From Prostheceraeus crozeri (taxonomy: Eukaryota; Platyhelminthes; Polycladida; Euryleptidae): a stretch of DNA of 64,000 nucleotides. This document shows positions 10,165 to 20,998 of this stretch, in pieces (position 1 is the first letter of the stretch; every line of letters begins with the position of its first letter). Made by a program: the position numbers and the translations under genes. The stretch is from positions 186,001-250,000 of the forward strand of contig CAJQUW010014394.1 in NCBI GenBank assembly GCA_907163375.1. Direction: 5' to 3'. The notes under the pieces were generated by a model. The model worked only from the letters and a program-made list of their open reading frames with translations. It was not told the origin of the DNA and did no database searches.

Positions 10165-13100
10165 TTACTGATTTTTTTTGATAATAGAATTAAGTGGTTA
10201 ATTAATAGAATTAACCTGGTGATGATTTATTCAATTTATTTAATCCAAATGAAATTGAATATGAAAATGAATTTTTTACTAATATATTAAATGATATGCG
10301 AAAACTTTTAGCAAATGGTAAAATTATTAATTTTCTTGGAAAAGTTATTAAAGATCAGGAAAATATAATTCAAAATTTTTACGTTACCTTCTATTATAAA
10401 AAATCATTTGAAACATGGTTTTCCAATCTGGATGAGAAATCAGATAGTCATGAATGGATTTTTACAGGTATTATTAAATATGAAGATTTTGGAATGAAGC
10501 TAGTACAAAGATCATATAGAGTTGCAGGTATTAATATGAAATATAGAATCAAAGAATATTTCGGCGAATACTGTTATATTCCTTCTGAAGATTTTTGTTT
10601 TATTAAATGTTATAATGTTTTACGAGGTTTTAATGAAGAACAAGGAGAAATGATGAAATAAATGTTTAATAATTTTTTATATAAAGAGAAAGCCACATCT
10701 AGAACAGGAATAATGTCAAACTGCAAATTTTCTCAGTTCAATAATTTTTTTTGGAGAAAGTGTTCAGTATTACAGTCCTTCGAATCGTCATTTAAATCCT
10801 AGAGGAATTGAAACGTTTCATAATTATGTTAATTACAATTATTTTCACGAAGGTTCAACAATTGGACACTATGTTTTAATTAATAAATCTCATAAATTAA
10901 AAGCTATTAGAGAAATTGAAAATAATTTCAAACCAATATATAAAACTGTTACTGATGAAAATCTAGCAACGCGTCCATATGAAATCATAATAAAGAAAGA
11001 AATTGACAATAGTTCAACATATATTTGGGATCTCGAAACTTTTCTTGATCCTAACTGTTCAACAGCTCATCCTATTCCTTATGCTGTAGGGGCTATTAAT
11101 TTCAATAAATTTATATGTTGCTTACCGAAACAAAGATTGAAAGAATTAGAAACACGTTTGTTCAGTGATATGATTAAAATTAAACGATCAAAAGATGAAG
11201 ATGAAATTAAAAAACTTAAAAAACAGATTAATGAGTATAATAATTTAACTGAATTAGAATTTAATAAACTTCAAAATTGTGTGAAAATATTTACGACAAC
11301 TGAGGATGATGAATGTTCGATCGGGGGAAACCCAGAGGACGTATGTCCGATCCATCAATTTTTTAAAACTCTTGGAAAATTTAATTATTCTAGAGTAACT
11401 TTAATAGCTCACAATTCATCAGGTTTTGATTCCTATTTTCCGATAAAAGCTAATTTTAAATTATCTAAACCGCCTCTTAAAACTTCAAGAGGAATATTGA
11501 CTGCTTCATTACAAAATCCTTATACAACTGAATGTGTTAGTAGATATATTCAAAAATCTCTTAGATTAAAATAATAATAACAAAAAAAATCATCACCTCG
11601 AGGTAAATTAGCACTTCAAACTATTATAATGAAATGTAGCTATCAACATGCGAAAACAAGTCTTTCTAAATGGTGTGAGAATTTTAAAATTTCTACCAAT
11701 GTGTGTAAATCAAATTATGAAATTGGAGACATACACATGAAAATTATAAGGAAAGAGAAAATGAATGGAGACCATATTTAGTTAACGATATTCTTTCTTT
11801 AGCTTTTTGTATCTACAAATATATTAATGTTATGCGAGATTTAGTTGGTGAAGACATAACTACTAATTTAACATCCTCCGCTTTATCATTTAACGGTTGG
11901 ATGAAAAGCGTACAAAATGACAATATAAATATTCATTCTCATATAGATTTATGGGCTAGAAATTACATTAAAAAATCTGTTAAAGGTGGGAGAGTTTCAG
12001 TAAATATAAGAAAATACATATCGACATTTTGTGACATCTTGTTACCAATATTAAAACAATATCTACCTGGAAATAATTTAATAGATTTAATGAAACAGTG
12101 TCGACATTTAGGAGATAAAACTGAAATTTGTAAGAAAATTTCAAATCAACTACTTGAACAAAAAAATCAATTTCTAATGGCTTTTGATGCAACATCTTTA
12201 TATCCATCAGCTATGTATGATGAAAATTCAGAATACCCTAAATCTGAATCAGCTAGAAAATTTCGTCAAGAAGAAGAACGAGAAATAGTATATAAATTTA
12301 ATGCTCAAACATTCAGACCCAAAACTGGAATATTTACAGTTGTGTTTCAATATCCGAATGATATGTTTTTCCAACCAGTTCCTATAAAAGATAAAGTTAA
12401 AAATCAAAATAATAATTCTCATGTAAAAGTAATCAGGTTTAGAAATGGTATATGTTAAGATGTATTAACTTCTGTAGACATACAAGAAATTGTTGGATGT
12501 GGTGGAAAAATCTTACATATTAATGATGGCATAATTTATGAATTAAATTATCAAGTTTCACCATTTCGAAAATATATTGAAAAACATTTTAATTTGAGAA
12601 AAATATATAAAACAGAAGGAAATACTGTAGGTGATGAGTTAATTAAACTATTAATGAATTCATTATATGGCAAAACCGTACAAAAAGACATAACCACCAA
12701 GTATCATTTATGGAATGAAAGTACACTGAAAAAAAATTTTACACAAGAATTAAAAGATTATGAAAAATTAAATGATGAACAATATTTAGCGAAAGTAGAA
12801 ATGGAAGATGATGAATTTCTTAAAGCTAATATTGTAAAAGATGGGAAGACGTCATTCATGCGATCACACTTAGGTTCTTTTATTCTTTCTCACTCTAGAA
12901 GAGTCATGAATAACTTTATTTTAGAAATTAATGGTTTCAACGAAAAATCGATTCAGTATACAGATTCAGTAACAGCTGACACGCCTGTAATATTGAGAAA
13001 GAATAATTCATTATTTATTTCTAGAATAGATGGTGTTGTAAACAACTATGAAATTAATCCGTTTGAAATTAATCAAGATATGAAAGAAATTTCACTAGTT

Positions 13101-14483
13101 GATAATTGAAATTTATACTCATAATGGATGGAGTAAAGTAAAAAAAGTTATTAGACATTTTACAAATAAAAGTATTTATAGAATAAGAACAAAAATAGGA
13201 ATAGTAGATGTTACTGAAGATCATTCATTGTTAGATGAAACAGGTAATGAAATAAAGCCACAAGAATTAAATAAAGGAACAAATTTACTACATAATAAAT
13301 TATTTTTACACGACAATACAATCATACTAGAACAAATTTTAAGTGATATTTATGTTAATGAACCTAATTTAACATGTAAGCAAGCATTTATAGAAGGGTT
13401 CGTCTTAGGAGATAGTTCTGCTGGAATCTATAATAGTAAATCAGGAGTCAAATATTGTTGTACTTTAATAACCAAAACCTTAACCTCTTAATTAAATTAA
13501 AAACATATATTAATGAAGTTTATTAAAATGATTGTAAAATATATAATACAATGAGATCATCTAGTGTATGCAAACTTAATTTTCAAAATCCAAAACAACG
13601 TGCTATATACTTTAGTGAAAATTATTATAATCAGTTTAAAGAAAAACGTGTTCCTTATTATATTCTAAATGCTGAATATAATATTAGATATTGGTTCTTT
13701 GTTGGATTTTATGCAGCTGATGGAGACAAGAAATTCTTTATGCGTTTTACACAGAAAAATAAAGAAACCTTTAGTGGTTTATACAATTTGGCTTCATCTC
13801 TAGGTATTAATCTAGTAGTAGAGGAAAGACAAGATAAACCATTATGTTTTAATGCGTATCAAGTTAAAAATGATATTTCCAAAGATGTTACCACTGTAAG
13901 ATATTTAAATAATAAACCACAATATGTTTATGATATTGAAACAGAAGATGGTGCATTTAATTGTGGTTTTCCATTAATTGTAAAAAACACTGATTCAATA
14001 TACATTTCTAATGAACTCTTCAATAAATTAAATGCTGCTGGATATGTTGGGGGAGAATTGTGTCAAGGAAAAAATGATTATGGAAATGGTGGAATTATTT
14101 TTGCAATGTTTATTGCCAATAAAATAAAAATATTTTATTACTGTAGATGAGGAAGGAAGACTTAGTGAAAAGAAAACATTTCAAGGATATTCACAAAATA
14201 AAGTAAAAGTAGAAGATTTTCTAAAAATATATGCGGGTAAAACATTATCGACTACAGTTAATAAACCATGGAAAAGATCTTTAGAAACTGAAATTAGTAT
14301 TCTTGATAAAAATAATAACACTGAAGAAAAAAATTTTCTGGTCAAATAAATATTCTTAAACGTCAAGCACCTGATGAAAATGAAATTATGTTACCTTATA
14401 ACGGAGAAGATATTCAAGCTGAAATATTTCAAACAATCTTCGCTGAGATTAATTTATGTGATGATGATGATGATGATACATGA
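10165..14483 (+). pseudogene. polB: Polinton 1 protein-primed family B DNA polymerase, intein-bearing, broken
   Basis: The usual family B landmarks are seen in order. Exo I is in YIWDLETFLD (about 11020) and Exo II in AHNSSGFDSY (about 11410). The palm has motif A in AFDATSLYPSAMYD (about 12185), motif B in LLMNSLYGKTVQ (about 12650), and motif C (YTD/TDS), into which an intein is inserted at 12966-13988. The product would replicate the element by protein-primed synthesis. The gene fills the middle of the element and has roughly six or more breaks, so no full-length product is expected. Confidence 0.85.
12966..13988 (+). other. Intein with LAGLIDADG homing-endonuclease motifs at the polymerase YxDTDS site
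   Basis: The N-terminal splice block reads SVTADTPVILRKN (Ser1), directly after YTD. The C-terminal blocks read YVYDIETEDGAFNCG and FPLIVKN, followed by Thr of TDSIYI. Removing the insert would therefore leave an ordinary YTDTDS motif C. Two endonuclease-type motifs are visible: FIEGFVLGDSSAG and FFVGFYAADGD. The length is 1023 bp, about 341 codons. This is the same insertion point (pol-c) used by archaeal and Mimivirus polymerase inteins. It belongs to a decayed element and is itself not in one open frame. Confidence 0.85.
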
Positions 14484-14579
14484 GAATAATAATATTTTAT
14501 TTTATGACTAAAAATTAATTTCTATCTAACAAATGACATCTAAAAGATTATATCTAAAAAACTTATATCTAAAAATATA

Positions 14580-15000
14580 ATTAATTAAATATAGCACTCA
14601 CACCGTTCATTATTGGTTTTTTATCTTCAATTGTTTGTTTTGCTTCAGCCAATGTAGATTTGGCATCAGATATTATTGGTGTTGCTTTTTCAAGGCATTT
14701 CTTTCATCATCAATTCCAGATTTTAAACATATTTTGGTTTATTACTTGTTAATCTATTAGGTATTGCTATACCAAATGCTGTAATTGTTGAATATTTGAC
14801 GTAGGTCGAATTTCTTGAGCAGGTTGAATTTCTTGAACAGGTTGCATATTTTGTTGAGATTGTTCTATAAGTTGACCACATAGTGTATATTTCATATGTG
14901 AATGAATATAAGAACGCTTGATTTGTAAAACGCATATTACAAACTTGAAAACTTGAAAACTTTTGAAACTTGAAATTTGACTCATTACCATTTTTGTTTT
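14580..15000 (-). pseudogene. Minus-strand Polinton 1 small gene, unknown
   Basis: The minus strand reads as a low-complexity Gln/Pro/Glu-rich product (NMQPVQEIQPAQEIRPTSNI), followed by a Lys/Asp-rich stretch. It is the only gene between the polymerase and the fibre-like gene on this strand and converges on the polymerase 3' end. Coding status is uncertain and no family is recognised. Confidence 0.35.
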
Positions 15001-15056
15001 TTCATTTTTATGACAGAAAAATTTATTTTCATTTTTATTTCTTTTATTGTTAAAAA

Positions 15057-15392
15057 ATGATGTTACCAAATGTTGGTGGAAGTGCATATATCCCGAATAA
15101 TCGTGAATCAGAAATAGAAATAGAAAATTATATCATGAAGACTGGAGACGTTTTATCTGGTCCATTGCATCTTTCTATTCTTCCGCAACAAAATACAGAG
15201 TTAACGAATAAACAATATGTTGATACACAAATAGATGACTCAAAAGAAAAATATATAAACGATGTTTTGGTTCCACTGATGAAGGAATTAAAAATGCTTA
15301 AACTTAATGACAAATCATTAAACGGAAAATTATTAAAACTTGATAAAAAGGATAGAGAGCTAGAGGTAAATATAGCAAAACTTTTTAAATAA
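15057..15392 (+). CDS. Polinton 1 tail-fibre-like protein
   Basis: This 111-residue frame begins MMLPNVGGSAYIPNN after attgttaaaaa. Residues 25-55 read MKTGDVLSGPLHLSILPQ, then NTELTNKQYVDTQID. This is the repeat seen in many phage tail fibres and virus attachment proteins (GDxLSGPLxL...TNKQYVD). The rest is a charged coiled coil. A fibre or attachment role is inferred. It is followed by more coiled-coil coding potential to 15931, which may belong with it. Confidence 0.6.
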   Translation: MMLPNVGGSAYIPNNRESEIEIENYIMKTGDVLSGPLHLSILPQQNTELTNKQYVDTQIDDSKEKYINDVLVPLMKELKMLKLNDKSLNGKLLKLDKKDRELEVNIAKLFK

Positions 15393-15607
15393 ATTTCAGA
15401 ACAATCAAAAATTTTAATATTACTTTCTATAAAGTTAAAGTCTGTAATAATTAAAAATAAACATCAGATACAACCATTAAAAGAACAATTAGAAAATGAA
15501 TTAGAAAAACTTCCTAAAAATTTTTTTAAAATTTAAATAAGTTACAAGCTACATTCCAAAAAAGTGTTGATGAATTGAGTTCTTAAATTACTCAGCAAAA
15601 GAAAAAG

Positions 15608-15931
15608 ATGAATAGAATAATAAATGAAGTAAACATACTCAATCAAAAAGTTGATAAAATGAAAACTCTTAAAATCAATTTAGAAAATGAATTAAGGAAA
15701 AATTATAAAAAAAATAAAGAACAATTAGATGCTTTTAAAAATCAGTTGGATGTTCTTAAAGTTCAACTGAATGCTCTTAAAACGGCGTTGAAGATGAATC
15801 AGCAGAAAATGCAAGTTAATAGAAAAGAAATTAAAAAACATCACACGCTGCTTGACGCAATAGATAAATTGCAACAGAAAATTAAAAAAGTAATCACGCG
15901 GTTGTTGTCCATTCACACACGTAAATCTTAA
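15608..15931 (+). CDS. Coiled-coil Polinton 1 protein
   Basis: The frame has 107 residues of almost continuous heptad repeat (MNRIINEVNILNQKVDKMK, then KNQLDVLKVQLNALKTAL), ending in a basic tail. The stretch 15393-15607 has similar coiled-coil composition. It could be the stalk of the fibre-like product encoded just upstream. It ends immediately before a hairpin repeat. Confidence 0.5.
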   Translation: MNRIINEVNILNQKVDKMKTLKINLENELRKNYKKNKEQLDAFKNQLDVLKVQLNALKTALKMNQQKMQVNRKEIKKHHTLLDAIDKLQQKIKKVITRLLSIHTRKS

Positions 15932-16010
15932 TCGACGAAGTCTTGGGTTTTAACCTATAGAACCTTGTTCAGAGGCCTCAGCCGATTGGACCAAAGGTCC
16001 TCAGGTTACT
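15932..16010 (+). terminator. Gene-end hairpin repeat, copy 1
   Basis: This segment follows the stop codon at 15929-15931 directly. It contains GGACC-AAA-GGTCC (15989-16001), a 5-bp stem with 3-nt loop. Apart from an internal insertion, it is the inverted copy of the block at 18022-18072 (both contain tcgacgaagtcttggg and ggaccaaaggtcctcaggtta). Confidence 0.6.
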
Positions 16011-16064
16011 AACCAATCATAAACGTAAATATTTTTTCCCAAAAGTCAAATTTAATCCTTAAAA

Positions 16065-16580
16065 ATGCCTATAATTTATAAACACAATCCTAAACATTTT
16101 GCTTCAAATAAAAGAATTGCCCATGAACCATCTATGAAATCTGTTTACCATTATAACAATGTAGAAACTATTCAAAAAGAAGGAGATATTGTAAACCGCG
16201 GAGCTTGAATATTTTCTGGTATCAGTGATAATATAGGAAGTATCGTTAGTGTTATTAAAAATAAATAAATTAAATAATAAAATAATAAATGAATAATAAA
16301 TAATAAATAAAAAAATAATAAAGATTTGATTACATCTGCTGCAAAAGAAGCAGCTGCTATAGGTAGTACAGCTAGTGCAATATCAAATGCTGTTAAGTCT
16401 GAAAACGAATTAAAACAACTAGAAACCATTCGTAAACTTAAGAATGATTCTGAAGAACTAAAAAAATTTGAAAAACTCTCAGAGGAAACAAAAAACAAAA
16501 TTGCTAACATAGCAGCTGATAGTAAACAGGAGAAGAAATCAATTGAAGAAATAAGTGGTAATGGTTTAGCAAAATTCTAA
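16065..16580 (+). pseudogene. Small Polinton 1 gene(s), possible minor virion protein, broken
   Basis: The region starts with MPIIYKHNPKHFASNKRIAH after tccttaaaa and ends in an Ala/Ser-rich helix plus coiled coil (SAAKEAAAIGSTASAISNAV, then KNDSEELKKFEKLSEETKNK). It lies just before the major capsid gene. No family is recognised. The frame is broken, and whether it is one gene or two is unclear. Confidence 0.4.
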
Positions 16581-16681
16581 AATATATTCGAAAAGGAAAC
16601 CTAAGAAAATATTTTTTCTGTGTGTGAGAAATTTTTTTTGTGTGTGAGAAAAACAAAAAAGTCAAATTATTTCTTATAAAA

Positions 16682-18021
16682 ATGTCTTCTCTCATCGAAA
16701 ATAAATTTAGATTAGACGATCCTCCGTTCGTCAGTTACAATCAAAAAAAGAATGACTATACATTTATAAGAATTGCCATGAATCCCGGATCTTCTGGTAG
16801 AGTAAATACTGGAGGATATTTAATCTTTGAAGTTGATAATCAACAAAGTTATATATATTTACCTGATTCCTTTTTACACTGTGAATATTCTTTATATAGT
16901 GATGCCAATTTTACAACACCATTACCAGATACCGATCATATTGCATTAGAGAATAATTTCTTTCCAAGATTATTTACACAAATGCGTTTAGATGTTGCAA
17001 CTCAAAATATAGAAACAATAAGTGATTCTACAGGTGTAATTGAAACAATGCTTAGATTTGTAGCAATTGGTGAAAATAAGAAAAAGCATGAAATCGAAGG
17101 ATGGTTTCCTGATACTAATGATGGTATAATTGTTGATGATTTAACTCATGCTGGAACAGATGCAGCAGGAATTGCGAAAGATGTAGAAAATATTGCAAGT
17201 CATCTAAATAAAACAAACAATAGTGCATATAAAGAAAGACGTGAATTTAACAAGAAAAGTAAACAGACAGTTAATTGGTCATTGTCTCCAATATTCGGAT
17301 ATTTAGATTATGGCAAAATATCATGTCAATTAAAATTTAAATTAATAATTCATCGCACAGCAAATAATGAATTAATCTTTTATGGTAAGACTGGAAAAAA
17401 GCATATTTAAAAATTGATAGACTTGAATGGTGGATAAAATATATTACTCCTAGTTTAGAGGTTGAATTAACTATTGCAAAAAGATTTAATACTAACAAAA
17501 CAATTTAAGTTAATTTTCTAAAGCGTACTGCTAGTTCTGTAACTTTTTCTGAACAAAGATTTGACTGGCATTTTACTAGAACTTTGAATACTCCAAGATA
17601 TTTATTACTAACTTTTCAAAAAAATGATTCTTCAAGTTTTCATAAGAGCAACAATCTTTTTCATATTAATATAATTCGAAGTTTACAAGTTGCTTTAAAT
17701 CAAACCCGTTATCCAATTGATCCATTGAGATTCGATGATACCAATAATCAATTTATGGAAGGATATGATGCTTATAGAAATCTTTGTATAGAATTTGGAG
17801 TTGAAACACAATTAACTCCTGGAGATTGGAGACAGTTAAATCCTGTTTTCTGTTTCGATTTAAGTGCACAATCTGAAGACATTATCAAGACTGGTTGTGA
17901 TGTAGCAATTAATATTGAAAAGAAAGATTCCACAGCTTCATTGATGGCTTATGGTTTATTGCTAGAAGATGTAAAATATTCTATTGAAATTCTTAATGGA
18001 AGGATGGTTGGGTCTGGTTAA
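16682..18021 (+). pseudogene. Polinton 1 major capsid protein (double jelly roll), broken
   Basis: The start MSSLIENKFRLDD follows ttcttataaaa. Conserved capsid segments appear in order: SGGYLIFEVD-like strands, IALENNFFPRLFTQMRLDV, a GWFPDTNDG loop, FGYLDYGKISCQLKFKL, then in the C-terminal domain TPRYLLLTFQ, FHINIIRSLQVALNQTRYP and FCFDLSAQSEDI. This order matches Polinton major capsid proteins. It forms the hexon-like trimer of the predicted virion. A few breaks separate the two jelly-roll halves. Confidence 0.85.
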
Positions 18022-18072
18022 TAACCTGAGGACCTTTGGTCCGATCGGCTAAAGCCCAAGACTTCGTCGATA
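18022..18072 (+). terminator. Gene-end hairpin repeat, copy 2
   Basis: GGACC-TTT-GGTCC at 18030-18042 lies 9 nt after the major capsid stop. The whole block is the reverse complement of the block at 15932-16010. The two copies bracket the 16065-18021 gene block and could in principle pair with each other. Confidence 0.6.
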
Positions 18073-18160
18073 AGTTAATTAAAATTTTTGGTAACTTAAA
18101 ATTTGCTCTTAACTTAAATTTTTTTCGTAACAAGAACAGATTAAATTTTTTTTATTAAAA

Positions 18161-18640
18161 ATGTCTTAAGCTAAAAGTAATAATAAAACTGTTTAATTAA
18201 AAATTCGTAACATTGTTGACAAAAATACACCTAGAACTATTACGATTAACAAGAAAGAAATATTACATAAGTAAACCAATGATGGAGAATATAAATTGCA
18301 AGAAGAAAAGAATGGTGGAATTCTCCCATTAATTCCTCTAATAATAGGAGGTATAGCAGCTGCAGGAAGTGTTGCAGGTGGAACAGCTGCTATTGTCCAA
18401 GCAGTATATAAAAATAAATCAGAGAAGGTAGCATTAGAAGAACAAAAACGTTATAAAAGAGAGTAGGAGAAAGTTGCTAGGGGTGAAGGAATAGTAGATA
18501 ATTTTATTAGTAAATTAAATTCAGTTGATGAAGGAAAACGAGTTCTCAAAAACATTCTACATAATGTTGATGATTTAATAGAAATAAAAGAAACTAAAGA
18601 TGGTTCTCGAATATATCTAAGTCCTAGTATGATTAGGTAA
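18161..18640 (+). pseudogene. PX-like (pVI/pX-type) minor virion protein, broken
   Basis: The start follows tttattaaaa. The central segment GGILPLIPLIIGGIAAAGSV, then AGGTAAIVQAVYKNK, is the Gly/Ala-rich hydrophobic stretch of Polinton PX proteins, which resemble the adenovirus membrane-lytic pVI peptide. A charged coiled coil and an RIYLSPSMIR end follow. It lies between the major capsid and PLA2-integrase genes, the usual place for such a protein. The frame is broken. Confidence 0.65.
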
Positions 18641-18661
18641 TAACCTCATGACCTTTGGTCG
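18641..18661 (+). terminator. Gene-end hairpin, copy 3 (partial)
   Basis: taacctcatGACCTTTGGTC directly follows the stop codon of the PX-like gene. GACC-TTT-GGTC is a shortened form of the hairpins at 15989 and 18030. Confidence 0.5.
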
Positions 18662-18822
18662 GATTCGTTCACAAACATTTGTGATAAATATATTGTTATA
18701 ATGTTATAAATATTTTTTTATCTTTAAAATGGATTCTACAAATTCTGCAAGTTCTACCAATTCTGCATTTTTCTACAAATTCCGAAAATTTAATTAAATT
18801 AAAAATTTCTAATTTAGATTTA

Positions 18823-20071
18823 TTGAATTATCTCTTAAAACTACATTCTGGCCATCGGCTGCACACCGGTTGGCTGCACAGCGGTCGGCTGCACACCGGA
18901 GGTGACATACAAAAAACATTAGAAAACTTTCCTGGATTTATTTGGAGTAAATATTCAAAAGAAAGACATCTTCCTGGTCATTCATATACTGGTCCAAGAA
19001 CTCGATTAGATATAAGACTAGATGAGAATGATAATACAAAACCAGGTGAAGAACCAATAAACAGAGTTGATGCAGCAGCTTACAGACACGATCTAGCTCA
19101 TCGAAATCATGACCTAAAATCTCGTCATGTAGCTAATAGGAAAATGATAGAAGAATTAGATAATATTCAAAATCCTACATTCACAGAAAGAATTGAAAGA
19201 ATGTTTGTTAAGAAAGCTTTACAAGCTAAATTATTGTTCGGTCACGGTTTAGACAAAACTCATAAGTCTGAAACCTACGCGTCTGAAATTCATAAAGAAT
19301 ATAGAAAGCCGAAATATCTATTGAAAGTAAAAGTGTCTAATAGAGATGATATTTGGAGTGCTGATCTGATTCATATGCCGAATGAAAGAGACTACAAATA
19401 CGCATTGACCGTTAGAGATTTGTATACTAGATACGCTTGGGTGAAGCCATTAAAGAATAAAACTGGTTTATCAGTTAAAAGTGCGTTTGAAGAAATATTC
19501 AAGGAAAGTAATCGAAAGCCAAAGAAATTGTTTGTTGATAAAGGATCTGAGTTTTATAACAGAAATGTTGAGCCATTATTTGAAACTGTTTATTCCACTG
19601 AAAATGCTGGAAAAGCTGTAGTAATAGAAAGGTTTAATAGATCAATAAAAAGTAAATTACTTCAGAAATTTACAGAACAGGTAATCAGAAATGGTTAGAA
19701 ATATTACCAGGAATTGTAGAAGAGTATAACAATAAGATTCATTCAAGTATTGAAGAAACTCCAAAGAATGCTTCTAACGATCCAGATTTGATAAGAAAGA
19801 AGATATTTGAAAATAATTATGAGAATGAAAGTAATGCTAATTTCCAAAAGCGTAAATCGAAATTTAAAATTGGTGATAGGGTACGAACATTTAAGTATAA
19901 GAATAAATTTGAAAAAGGTTTTGCTGGTTATTAGACTAAAGAAATATTTGAAGTTTGTAAAATAAATCAAAATGATCCGATAACTTATGAAATTAAAGAT
20001 CTAGATATTAGGAAATCACAGGTAGATTCTATGAAAATGAACTACAAAAAACTGAGCTCTAGCTTCGCTTG
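18823..20071 (+). pseudogene. Polinton 1 phospholipase A2-like domain in frame with retroviral-type integrase, broken
   Basis: One continuous frame (18823-19698) holds two domains. Residues about 40-100 have a parvovirus-type PLA2 pattern: GHSYTGPRTRLD (calcium loop), then RVDAAAYRHDLAH (catalytic His-Asp). The integrase follows: D in DIWSADLIHM, D in LFVDKGSEFYN, E in VIERFNRSIK. Residues 7-25 are imperfect HSGHRLHTGWLHSGRLHTGG repeats from a short GC-rich tandem repeat. Integrase C-terminal coding potential (KIGDRVRTFKYK-like) continues to about 20071. Virion PLA2 helps endosome escape; the integrase inserts the DNA. The far end is broken. Confidence 0.75.
18850..18902 (+). repeat. Short GC-rich tandem repeat at the start of the PLA2-integrase frame
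   Basis: Three to four copies of a ggctgcacaccggt-like unit encode the alternating HTG/HSG peptide. Its composition stands out sharply from the AT-rich element, suggesting local expansion. Confidence 0.7.
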
Positions 20072-20227
20072 AACTTTAATTACAAGTATCCTTTAGCTAG
20101 CCATTGGAACTAACGTTTCGGGAATGAAGTTCCCTTATTTAATTCCCTTATTCCATTCTAACATATTATCAAGAAATTGTACTCCTTCATGTAATTAGTA
20201 TAAAACGTGAAGACATAACTGACCGCA

Positions 20228-20598
20228 TTAAGTTGTTCCTGGTTTTTGAATTTGAAAAGTATTGCATGTTCCATTTCCAAGTAATTCTTTTACTTCTTTT
20301 GTAGGGGGAAGTCCGTATGAATCAAAATAAAAATTCTGTTGATGATTTTTGACGCCTGCAGACCAATGAATGGCTTTTTGTTCTGATGTGTAGAGATTTG
20401 TTATGATGTTCAAACGAATCGGTTTATTTTAATCAACTGCAATTCACTTCTCATCAATACGTGAAAATTCTTTATTCCTAATCGATTAGCGATTTTCTTT
20501 AGATCGAAATTCGTTGTTGTTTGTTTGCCGTATAATTTTAAGAACTCAATCAGTCCAAAAGTTCTGGGAGGTAACTCAGTCAGATTTTCACCATTCAT
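20228..20598 (-). pseudogene. Polinton 1 adenain-like cysteine protease fragment
   Basis: The minus strand reads MNGENLTELPPRTFGLIEFL, then ...LGIKNFHVLMRSEL, and after a break HWSAGVK...NFYFDSYGLPPTKEV. The F-x-V-x-MR-x-EL and FDS(Y/F)G-LPP elements are hallmarks of Polinton and adenovirus maturation proteases. The His-Trp pair is the usual catalytic His region. The gene opposes the integrase and lies near the right TIR. The remainder is missing or unrecognisable. Confidence 0.65.
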
Positions 20599-20619
20599 TT
20601 TAAATGAACTAAATTCTAT

Positions 20620-20998
20620 TAACTGTCAACAATTTGTTAAATGAGATGCAGTTTATAAGTATCATGAAATCCCTATGACAACGTTGACGCGACATTTGTA
20701 ACTTTCTAAAACAATAGCGTTCAAGTAGCCAATGAATCGCTACCAATTTCTGAGCCAAAGCGGCTAACAAAACGGTTTTGGATGCATTTGTGGTCGCGGA
20801 CGGAAAAATGGCAGCGCAGTTGGCAAGTGGGGGTAAGAGAAAGACATAAGTGTGGGTAACACCTGTTTGTTCTGAAATGCAATGTTTCATGAATGCGAGA
20901 AGCAACTGCATTGTTTCATGAATGTGGGAGTCAGCTGTTCCCTACAATTGAGTGATCATCAAAGTGCAAAGCAGTAGAAATAACAGGAATTGAAAGAG
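20620..20998. other. Unassigned spacer before the right TIR
   Basis: This stretch is markedly less AT-rich than the rest of Polinton 1 and has no recognisable frame. A short direct repeat (gcattgtttcatgaatg-like, about 20880 and 20911) is visible. It may be a later insertion. Confidence 0.4.
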
